Shown: piece after piece, positions 7,217 through 13,715 of the stretch | Layout: the number at the start of each line of letters is the position of its first letter | Numbering within the stretch: position 1 is the first letter of the stretch | DNA from: Larix sibirica | Taxonomy: Eukaryota > Streptophyta > Pinopsida > Pinales > Pinaceae | Length of the DNA: 13,715 bases | Direction of reading: 5' to 3' | Assembly: GCA_004151065.3 (NCBI GenBank) | Contig: NWUY0303931681.1 | Span: 1 to 13,715, forward strand | Position numbers and translations under genes: made by a program | The notes under the pieces: model-generated | Told to the model about the DNA's origin: nothing | Database searches by the model: none | What the model saw: only the letters and a program-made list of their open reading frames with translations

Positions 7217-8431
7217 ATGACCCATTATTGTTCATGGAATTGGTATTCCTACCCTCTATTTCTTAACCACAGGTCCTCGCTATTCAATGCCTCCTTGGAA
7301 AGAGCCAATATTATCCTAGTTTGGATCAAGATGTCGAACCTTCCTTTCGAACTTTGGTCACCAGATATCTACAAGGCTATAGGGAATTCTCTAGGGAGTT
7401 TTCTAGAAGATGATTACTCATATTTCCAGTCAAGCCGTATGAATATGGCTAAGATTCTGGTGAAGTTGGATTTGAGAGAAGGGTTGGCTGATACCATTGT
7501 GTTACATGTCAGCTCCTGTTCATATATCCAAAATTTGGATTATCTTAGTATTCCTTTCAAATGTAACAGGTGCCATCAATATGGCCATTCAGTGGGGAAT
7601 TGTCCTATGTCGTTCAAAAGAAGAGTATGGCTTAAGAAAGATGTATATAATGACTGGTATAAGTCCAAAGCGAATCCTCTCGAGTCTCTGATTGGAAAGA
7701 ATTCAGTGAAGCATTCAATTTTTGTCTAGTCAAAGTTGAAGAAGCAAAAATCTTAGACTAGAGGAGTCTTCTTTAAAGGAAATTACATTGCCAAATTTTC
7801 GGATTTTGGCTTAAGACATTGAACCATAGAAGGGGATCTTGCTCGAGGGATTTCCTATGGAGACAAATAAGAATGTATCTTTCAAAGATAGGTGTTTGTT
7901 TAAGGAGGTTTTGGGTTTGGAGTTCTCGAAAAACCTTTAATGAGAAGGGATTGCTACTTTAAAAGCTCGGGATCTGGTGTTGGAAGCTGCTCCTCAGAAG
8001 GAGAAATCGCCTTTGGAATTTGTATGTAAGTCAAAGTCAGACTTAATACCTTTAAAACTGGATTTCCCATCAAACCATGATATTGGCCTTCTAAAACAAA
8101 TAGCGGATATTTCCAGTTATAATCGCCTTCAAGGTCTAGTTATAGTCTGAATCCATTAAACGAGTCTTTATCCTTTTTCTATGCTCCTTTCGACCCTTTC
8201 GGGGGGAACCCTATAACTCGAAGCTCAGGTCCCATATGACTCCTTCCATTCAACCTAGTTTTGGGGGTTTGGGAAAAAACTCCTAGGAATATTCACTCTG
8301 GGGTAAAGGGAAGGAAATATTTCCTACAAAAGGCACAGGAATGCACTTTTTGGGGGGTGGAGGCAGGTACCCAAAGGTATATCATTAGGGCGCTTAGAGT
8401 AGCATATTCCCTAGAGAAATTTACCCAATGA
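7217..8431 (+). pseudogene. LINE ORF1 (nucleic-acid-binding, CCHC knuckle), degraded
   Basis: The frame opens at 7217 and runs 170 codons. Residues 9-20 (WYSYPLFLNHRS) and 33-56 (with VWIKMSNLPFELWSPD) match the end of the plant ORF1 DUF4283-type RNA-binding region. Residues 116-129 form a knuckle C-x2-C-x4-H-x4-C (C116, C119, H124, C129). ORF1 normally coats the LINE RNA. After the stop at 7727-7729, further stops and frame changes fill 7730-8290. The original frame reappears as VKGRKYFLQKAQECTF and ends at TGA 8429-8431, the expected basic, KGR-containing ORF1 tail. The N-terminal part upstream of 7207 is absent. The ATG at 7217 is only the first Met after truncation and directly follows a stop codon. 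Confidence 0.82.
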
Positions 8432-9110
8432 TAATTTGTTCCCTGAATTGCAGAGGGTCAGCTAATCACCCAAAAATATTAGCAATTCAATGTCTAGTAG
8501 AATCAATTAGGCCAGATGTGTTATTTCTTCAAGAATTGATGTGAGTTGATGATAAGATTGTTAAGGATCTAAGCAAGCTTTTAGTTGCATGGGATTTTTG
8601 TTGTTATGATGCAAAAGTAGATCTGTAGGTTTAATTACCGAATGGTGAACTCAAAGTATACATTTAAATTCTTCTTCGGGTTTGGATTCGGTTTTAGGTA
8701 TAGGTTTTTTCTTGCATGCTTTGGGGAAGGAATTTCTTCTTTTGAATGTTTATGGCCCTTACTTAGATCGTGTTCCCTTCTAGGACTCATTTATGTCAAA
8801 TGATTTTCTGAAAAGCAAGAATATTATTTTAGGAGGATATTTGGATTTTCCGACAGGTTTTTCCGAGATCTGGGGATCTTCGGCTCAAAAATATGTAATA
8901 TATGAATACTTTGTTAGGAAACTGGAAGTTGTAGGGCTCATCGATATAGATCCTTCAAATCTAAAACCACTTGGAGAAATAGGTGTTATAGTCAAGCTAG
9001 AATAGTGAAAATATTGGACAGGTTTCTTATTGGAGAAAGCTTGCTAGACCTCTCAATCAGGATTAGACAATGGGTTGGAGGTGGGGGTGAATCCGATCAC
9101 CTGCCAATTG
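8428..9110 (+). pseudogene. LINE ORF2 APE-type endonuclease, broken
   Basis: ORF2 begins at ATG 8428 with MIICSLNCRGSANHPK (catalytic Asn motif LNCRG), then RPDVLFLQEL (catalytic Glu). This is the fold that nicks target DNA. A TGA at 8542-8544 interrupts. A frame change near 8618 leads to GLITEW, and a stop follows. The text continues with LLLNVYGPYLDRVPF (the NxYGP motif), a stop, then SNDFLKSKNIILGG and YLDFPTGFSEIWGSS. The usual GGDLNF motif is GGYLDF here, with Asp changed to Tyr at 8838-8840, so a catalytic position is lost. A one-base deletion near 8970 shifts the frame to KILDRFLIGESLL, and the final SDH motif (ESDHLP, 9091-9108) is intact. Confidence 0.88.
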
Positions 9111-9762
9111 ATTTGGAAATTGTCGAAGTTGATTCCAAACCTACATCTACTTTTAAATTCAACTCAGATTGTTTGGAAAATAGTGACTTTGTTTTTATGC
9201 TAAAAGATGCTTGGATCCCTTTTAACAAATCCGGTAAAGCCTCAGTTGCATTACAAGTTTTAGAAAAATTAAAGAAATCCAAGGAACTTTCAGTCAACTA
9301 GTCTATTAAAAAGAGGGATGTGATTGAAAAAGAATTAAGAGAAATTGAGCATCAAATAACAGAGATCAATGACTCTGACTGTATGGGGATTTCTTCATAT
9401 GAGATGAAATCAGTTTTATTGGAGTTAGAAAAGAAAACAAGGGATATTCTTATGTCGAAGGAAGTTGAGTGGAGGCTAAAAAGTAGAGCTTTGTGGCTGG
9501 CAGAGGGAAATGAGTATACAAAGTTCTTCTATCATTTTTTCTAGTCACAGAAGAAATGTCAATACTATTTGGATTATAAAAAATAAAGAAGGTTTAGTAG
9601 TAAATAAATTTGAAGACATAACAACGGTTGACATTCATCATTTCGACCGTCTGTTTAGAGTGGAAGGTCGAGAAAAGATAGCCGAAACTATAAAAATCAT
9701 TCAAATTTTTCCTTGCTTTGTTAATAACGATGATAATTATAGGCTAATGAAATATATTACGG
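9111..9762 (+). pseudogene. LINE ORF2 linker between endonuclease and RT
   Basis: The reading contains FKFNSDCLENSDFVFMLKDA, a TAG at 9299-9301 where Trp is usual, a long charged helix (VIEKELREIEHQITEINDSD), and SRALWLAEGNEYTKFFYHF, the W.x.GD.NTKFFH motif of plant LINEs. A slip in the T run at 9535-9540 moves the frame to SSHRRNVNTIWIIKNKEGL and FEDITTVDIHHFDRLFR, the usual I.x.F..LF segment before the RT fingers. The pattern is that of a normal LINE ORF2 with two lesions. Confidence 0.82.
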
Positions 9763-10740
9763 TTGATGAACTCGAGGATATTATTCAGTCTCAAAAGGGG
9801 AAAAATTCCGAACCTTTATGGGTTGCCAGTTGAATATTTTATTGAGCTATTTGGAGTTTTGGGTCATAACCTTTTAAGGGTGGTTGAGGATTTCATAAAA
9901 AGTGGGAATATGCTAACATATTTTAATGCATCTTTCATATCTCCGATCCCTAAATCGGATAAGCCGGATACATTTAATGATTTCTGTCCAATTCCTTTAT
10001 GCAATTCTATATACAAGATTATGGCAAAGCTAATTACTAGAAGAATAAAGTCGTTGTTGTCTACATGCATTTCCGTGGAGAAATTTGGGTTTCTCCCAAG
10101 AAGATAGATTCATGATGTGGTCAAAGTAGCTCGGGAAGGAATTCATTCTATAAAGACAAAAAATTTAAATTATATTGTAATCAAACTTGATTTATCAAAG
10201 GCATATGACATGGACAGTTGGGCTTATGTGAAAATGTTTTTGGTTCAAATGGGTTTTTCATGTACTCCTTGGTGGGTGGTGGTTTGCATTACATATGTTT
10301 CATTCTCAATATTGGTCAATGGTGTGGAAACCAATTTTTTCAGACCTTCCAAAGGCATTAGACAAGGATCGCCGCTTGCGACTCTTTCTTTTTGTAGTTG
10401 ATGGTCTTAGCAGGATACTTCTTGAAGCAAAAAGAACTGGCACGTAAAAGGAATCAATATTGTTGGTATGTGTTTGTTATCTCATATTTTATTTGTTGAT
10501 GATATTTTAATATGTTGTGATGGCACTATCAGGGATGTTGAAAATTTAGCTTCTCTCCTCGAATTATTTTGCTATGCTACTAGAATGGTAGTAAACATAA
10601 GAAAGTATTTTATGACGGGCGAAGGAATCAAGTCCGAGGACATGAAAAAAATCCAGGATCTTCTTCAGTTCACCCAGTTCAAGCTAGATGATGGTTTGAA
10701 TTATCTGTGGTTTTGTATTAAGGCAATTACATACTATAAA
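9763..10740 (+). pseudogene. LINE reverse transcriptase domain, catalytic motifs kept but frame broken
   Basis: After a frame change near 9800 the reading gives YGLPVEYFIELFGVLG, ASFISPIPKSDKPDTFNDF and PIPLCNSIYKIMAKLITRRI (the IPK...RPISLCN motif). Then come KFGFLPRR, a TAG at 10105-10107 (usual Gln), motif A IKLDLSKAYD (10180-10209), the Q-G motif GIRQGSPL (10357-10380), a frame change near 10385, VVDGLSRILLEAKRTG, another change near 10447, and motif C LFVDDILICC with both aspartates intact (10498-10503). VNIRKYF and YLWFCI continue the palm and thumb. The catalytic Asp residues of motifs A and C all survive, unlike in the minus-strand LINE, so this copy may be younger. It cannot be translated as one protein. 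Confidence 0.92.
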
Positions 10741-11539
10741 AACAATTCGAATTGGCTAATCTCAAAATGTGAGAAGAGGATCTCATATTGGACTCACCAT
10801 TGGTTATCAAAAGGAGACAGACTAGTTCTATCGAAGGTTGTGTCGGAAGCCATGCCTTTTTTTTGGATGACTCTCTCCTGGATCCCTCGAGGTGTCCTGG
10901 ATAGTATTACGAAAATGTTATTCAAATTTTTATGGTCTGGTAGCTTGGATCAAAAGGGGTATGTGTGGATTAAATGGCAAGCTCTATGTTTGCCAATACA
11001 TTAGGGAGGATGTGGGATAAAGAATCTTCATTCCTTTTCTTCGGCGCTAGCAACAAAGAGTGGTTGGAGACTATTAAAAAGTTCGGGTTTATGGAATGAA
11101 TTTATGATGTAGAAATACATAGCTTGAATAACTCTCTTAAAATGGATTTGGAAACCTGTTGAGTCTTATTATAATGGTTTGGTGATGTGGAAAGTGGATG
11201 TTCTCTCCTTTAAAGTGATTGAAGAAGGACTTGTTTGGAAAATTGGTGATGGCAAAAATGTTTGCTTAGGAGAGGATCCTTGGATTGGGAGTGGTTCATG
11301 CCACAACCTTCTGTTCCATATGATTTTGCAACTCAATTTTGGAGGAAAATACACCATGAACCAGATTGCCATCCAAGGAAGTACAAATTGGAAGAGACAA
11401 GGGTGGCGTAATGCGGATTATCTTGGGTTCAGAGACGAGTATTGCATCCATTGGAAGTCTTTTACTAATCAAATTTGGTTGAATCATGTCCATCTACAAA
11501 ATCATAAAGATTCTCTAGTTTTAGTTCATGACCCTCATG
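10741..11539 (+). pseudogene. LINE ORF2 thumb/connection region
   Basis: A single frame carries WLISKCEKRISYWTHHWLSK, GDRLVLSKVVSEAMPFFWM and FKFLWSGS, the conserved segment after the RT palm. A TAG stops it at 11002-11004. The same frame continues with GGCGIKNLHSFSSALATKSG (the GG.G..L...N.AL..K motif), two stops near 11110-11130, and from 11179 VWKIGDGKNVCLGEDPWIG, the W.IG.G..V....D.W motif typical of plant LINEs. The frame holds for over 500 bases past each stop, so the decay here is mostly point mutation. Confidence 0.85.
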
Positions 11540-12102
11540 GTATTTATATGCCAAAAGTCAGTTATGATATTTTGATGGCGCCTAATCCAGGGATTGAACA
11601 AGTTGTGTGGTGGAAAGTAATTTGGAAGTTTAAATGTCCCTTTAAAGAAAAAATTATAATGTGGTTCATCCTAAATAACCGCGTCTTGACTTGGGATATT
11701 CTCCAAAGAAGAAACAATTAGGGGCCAAGGAGATGTCAACTATGTAAATCTGTAGAGGAGACAAATATTCATTTATTCATGGAATGCAATTATACGAGGA
11801 TTGCTTGGAAAAATTTGGAAAACATTCTTTAGATCTGGTGTGTTTTGTCAGGCCACTCTATTCAGTAAGTTTTAAAAATGTGGGTTCAAAACAAGGAGTT
11901 TAGCTCAATCTCTGCTCTTCCATTAATATCAATGTGGAAAATATGGGTTTCAAGAAACAATAGCCTGTTTGAAGACCTTTTCATCAACACTAACCTATGT
12001 GCAAATCAGACCATATCTATTTTGCATAGTTTTCCTTAGGTTCCTATTAACTTAAAATTAAGGAAAATATCCATTGAGGAAATCAACGGGAATATGGATT
12101 TG
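11540..12102 (+). pseudogene. zf-RVT domain and downstream linker of the plus-strand LINE
   Basis: In the same frame as the thumb, WWKVIWKFKCPFKEKIIMWF and NNRVLTWDILQRRN lead, after a TAG at 11719-11721, to RRCQLCKSVEETNIHLFMEC. That is the zf-RVT C-x2-C-x(8)-H-x4-C cluster with all four ligands present. It then continues IAWKNL, stops, and reads MWKIWVSRNNSLFED, the W..W..RN...F motif that follows in plant LINEs. The domain's role in the retrotransposition protein is not well defined. Stops near 11830-11870 and 12040 break the linker. Confidence 0.86.
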
Positions 12103-12236
12103 TCTTATTTTGATAGTGTGACTTCTAGTATCAAAGTTTGAGTGGATTAGGAGGAATTATACATTTATAAAAGGAGAAAAAGTTATATTTTAAGGATGTT
12201 TTGGGAGTTGGAACAAACAATTATGCATAATTATTA

Positions 12237-12253
12237 GCTCTTAAACTCTTGTT
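12237..12253 (+). repeat. Target-site duplication, left copy (17 bp)
   Basis: gctcttaaactcttgtt is identical to 12748-12764. It encodes the ALKLL part of the LINE RNase H, so removing one copy and the insert restores a continuous domain. This shows the duplicate arose by insertion. The last two T's may belong to the insert tail, giving 15-17 bp. Confidence 0.93.
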
Positions 12254-12747
12254 TTTTTAATAGAAATGAGAAAAGGGTTTATATTATATAAAAAGAGGAA
12301 TTTACATATGCCCCTAGGGCTGCAAAAAGCCCAAGATTCCAAAAAATAAATTTTTAGTGCAGTACAGTGCTACAAAGACTTCCATATGCTCAACAAGTTT
12401 ACATAGTTTAACAAAATTTGACCTCCAACTTCTGACCGTGTAAACTCTTATAAATTGTCCTACCAGGATTATACAAAAAAACATCTAGTGACTTGAAACA
12501 AAAAGGAGAGATAAAAGGCTTCATTCCTGCGCATTTACTTCTTCAACTTTGGGTTGAGAAACCGATGCTTCGTCCATTGGGGAGGCCTCTACACGTTCTC
12601 CTTTTGGTTCACGGTTCCGGGGGTAGATTCCATTAACGTCAACTTGCATTGCTTCCATAATCTCTTTCAATTGGTTGAACCGGCTCTCGTGACGTTCAAC
12701 AACATTCATGCTGATGTTCTGGATATTCCGACGTAGCTTCGCCAATG
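12254..12747 (-). mobile_element. 5'-truncated A-tailed retrocopy inserted in the LINE RNase H
   Basis: The insert lies between exact 17-bp duplications and ends on the minus strand with an A run (T's at 12252-12258), the signature of LINE-driven retroposition. On the minus strand it starts in the middle of an open frame (5' truncation), stops at 12523-12521, has a 3' UTR of about 260 bases, an AT-rich signal (tataatataaa at about 12276-12290) and then the tail. No RT, LTR or terminal inverted repeat is present, so it was moved in trans. The source is either a host gene mRNA or a non-autonomous element. Confidence 0.85.
12521..12747 (-). pseudogene. C-terminal fragment of a coiled-coil protein (retrocopy)
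   Basis: The frame is open from the truncated 5' edge of the insert and gives about 75 residues to a TGA at 12523-12521. The first residue in frame is encoded by TTG, not ATG, so this is the tail of a longer protein. It contains NISMNVVERHESRFNQLKEI and MEAMQVDVNGI, a heptad-like helix, followed by an acidic, Pro/Glu-rich tail with PKGERVEASPMDEA and KVEEVNAQE. No enzyme motif is present. I do not recognise the family. The frame is intact and CpGs persist (cgaagctacgtcgg), suggesting a fairly recent copy compared with the LINE around it. Confidence 0.5.
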
Positions 12748-12764
12748 GCTCTTAAACTCTTGTT
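12748..12764 (+). repeat. Target-site duplication, right copy (17 bp)
   Basis: This is identical to 12237-12253 and starts immediately after the last base of the insert (cattggcg on the minus strand). LINE RNase H coding resumes in frame through it. Confidence 0.93.
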
Positions 12765-13017
12765 AACGATGGCAGTAGATCACAATATTTCCCATTTGAA
12801 ATTTTTTGAGGACTCACTACTATTCATTGATTGGATCACGGGGATACAAGTTTTCCACAATATCTACTTGGAACCTATCCTGGAGGAAATCATACGACTA
12901 AAGAATCGAATGGATGCCATCTATTTTAAACATATATACAATAAAAGGAATTTCGAGGCGGATGCTCTTTCAAAGTTAGGGCTAAATTCAATGCAAGGAG
13001 AATGTCACATTATGTAG

Positions 13018-13570
13018 GAAGAAAATGGTATTAAAAATGGGTTCATTCAAGATTTTTGTTGATCTGGTCAGTGAAGAATATTGGTTAATTTAGTTTTTCA
13101 TGAAGCTCGAACTTGTTGAGCTTGATGGAATCAAGGCTTTAATTGGCTAAACATGCCTTCTGAGGTTTTTTCAATTGCGGTTGGTTTTGAAAAAATCTAT
13201 GTAAAGTTCCAGCAATGATCTGCTATTAGGTAAAGCTATAAGCTTCTGATTTTGTCTACATGTTTTCTCACTATAGCTGATTGTTAGTGATCTTTCAATT
13301 AAAAACTATTTTCCATGAAGTTTAGGTTTTTAAGAAATAGAGGTAAATGTCTTTTTTCATGACATTTTGAAATTGTTGAGAAAGCTCTTTTATGATCATT
13401 GGAGAATGTTGAGAGTTTTTTAAGAAATAGAGGTAAATGTCTTTTTTTTCATGACATTTTGAAATTGTTGAGAAAGCTCTTTTATGATCATTGGAGTATG
13501 TTGAGAGACATTTTGAAGAGTGTAATCTTTTATTTTTGTTAATAAAAAATTACGAATTTGAAAAAAAAAA
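13018..13570 (+). other. 3' UTR and tail of the plus-strand LINE
   Basis: No frame of note follows the RNase H stop. The region holds a tandem duplication (13327-13507), AATAAA at 13541-13546 and a ten-A run at 13561-13570, directly followed by the right copy of the candidate target-site duplication. Confidence 0.7.
13327..13507 (+). repeat. Near-perfect tandem duplication of about 90 bp
   Basis: Unit 1 (13327-13415) and unit 2 (13416-13507) run from tttttaagaaatagagg to gttgagag. They differ by a few extra T's in T runs and one A/T change (ggagaatg against ggagtatg). A further start of the unit, gacattttgaa, follows at 13507. Divergence is far lower than in the surrounding coding relics, so the duplication is young, or it was already present in a young master element. 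Confidence 0.92.
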
Positions 13571-13579
13571 CCTAAATAA
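13571..13579 (+). repeat. Candidate target-site duplication, right copy
   Basis: cctaaataa directly follows the ten-A tail and equals 7198-7206. Confidence 0.6.
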
Positions 13580-13651
13580 AGTTGTCCAATTAAAATCTTT
13601 ACTATAATGATAAATTTATTTTAAAAAACTCAAACAAAGTTCCAAAAGTTG

Positions 13652-13710
13652 TTTGAAGAGTGTAATCTTTTGTTTTTGTTAATAAATATTTATGAATGAA
13701 ACCAAAAAAA
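13652..13710 (+). repeat. Second copy of the LINE 3' tail motif
   Basis: tttgaagagtgtaatctttt (13652 onward) repeats the LINE tail at 13512 onward, and both continue with tttttgttaataaa and an ATT.(A/C)GAAT-like end. This copy has its own AATAAA (13681-13686) and seven A's (13704-13710). It could be the tail of a second LINE of the same family, or a duplicated LINE end. Confidence 0.75.
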
Positions 13711-13715
13711 CTACA

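Larger units (their letters stand above)
12103..13017 (+). pseudogene. RVT_3-type RNase H domain of the plus-strand LINE, split by an insertion
   Basis: The domain starts with SYFDSV (12103 onward; YFDG-type first Asp) and, after stops and a shift, reads FKDVLGVGTNNYA, a TAA where Glu is usual, LLALKLL. At 12254 a foreign 494-bp insert interrupts. At 12748 the reading resumes inside a 17-bp duplicate with ALKLLLTMAVDHN, then LKFFEDSLLFIDW (usual FGDS, Gly changed to Glu), EPILEEIIRLKNRMDA and FKHIYNKRNFEADALSKLGL, the classic end of this domain with its last Asp kept. The stop is TAG 13015-13017. An RVT_3-type RNase H is known as a C-terminal domain of some plant L1 lineages and would remove RNA from the cDNA hybrid. 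The 90-codon piece at 12745-13017 looks like a gene alone but is only this remnant. Confidence 0.9.
7207..13570 (+). mobile_element. L1-type LINE retrotransposon, 5'-truncated, decayed
   Basis: Domains follow plant L1 order: end of the ORF1 RNA-binding region with a CCHC knuckle (7217-7729), ORF1 C-terminus (to 8431), APE-type endonuclease (8428-9110), linker, reverse transcriptase (9763-10740), thumb/connection, zf-RVT (11540-11830) and RVT_3-type RNase H (12103-12253 plus 12748-13017). A 3' UTR with AATAAA (13541-13546) and ten A's (13561-13570) closes it. A 9-bp candidate target duplication flanks it. The N-terminal part of ORF1 is missing, so it was 5'-truncated on insertion. At least five frame changes and a dozen stops break it. 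It carries a secondary insertion at 12254-12747. Confidence 0.9.

Noticed and set aside
8190-8225. Possible terminator-like hairpin around 'cctttcggggggaaccc'
   Set aside because: The stem is short and lies inside the degraded LINE ORF1. There is no reason to expect a bacterial-type terminator here.
9097-9297. 66-codon minus-strand frame
   Set aside because: It is antisense to the LINE ORF2 linker and a shadow only.
12745-13017. A free-standing 90-residue gene
   Set aside because: It is the second half of the LINE RNase H domain. Its apparent start codon is partly made by the insert junction.
1-13715. tRNA, rRNA, CRISPR array, LTR pair or terminal-inverted-repeat DNA transposon
   Set aside because: I found no cloverleaf-like box pattern, regular spacer array, long direct terminal repeats or transposase motif by eye.

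Overview
This window looks like repeat-rich, intergenic DNA from a nuclear plant genome. The evidence is two decayed L1-type LINE retrotransposons with plant-style domain order (CCHC zinc knuckle, APE endonuclease, reverse transcriptase, zf-RVT, RVT_3-type RNase H), a generally AT-rich background, and no bacterial-type genes, rRNA, tRNA or CRISPR. A seed plant is likely. The high load of old LINEs would suit a large genome such as a conifer, but that is only a guess. I see no intact host gene.

Layout. About 20-1300 is a large imperfect inverted repeat: two arms of roughly 460-485 bp around a spacer of about 340 bp. From 1340 to 4130 there is a minus-strand, 5'-truncated LINE fragment (RT, thumb/linker, zf-RVT, RNase H, 3' UTR, short A run), broken by stops and frameshifts. 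From 4131 to 5335 the DNA is AT-rich with small repeats and no gene. From 5336 to about 5904 (minus) and from about 5937 to 7166 (plus) lie two head-to-head segments. Each ends in a coiled-coil reading frame, a 3' UTR, a polyadenylation-like signal and a 7-A run, as reverse-transcribed mRNA ends do. A perfect 20-bp palindrome separates their 5' ends.

From 7207 to 13570 runs a second, plus-strand LINE of about 6.4 kb including its insert. It has a candidate 9-bp target-site duplication (7198-7206 and 13571-13579). Its ORF1 and ORF2 meet in a 4-base ATGA overlap at 8428-8431. Its RNase H domain is split by a minus-strand insert (12254-12747) flanked by a 17-bp exact duplication (12237-12253 and 12748-12764). 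That insert is again the end of a coiled-coil ORF plus 3' UTR and A tail. The LINE 3' UTR holds a recent tandem duplication of about 90 bp, and a second copy of the LINE tail motif lies downstream at 13652-13710.

How the parts relate. The LINE machinery (RT plus endonuclease) is the type that could have mobilised the three coiled-coil segments in trans, but both LINEs here are dead. The order of events at the right end is clear: LINE insertion first, then the coiled-coil retrocopy into its RNase H. The most interesting signal is the recurrence of short coiled-coil ORFs carried on separate A-tailed retro-insertions. It may mark a family of non-autonomous elements or retrocopies of one gene family.
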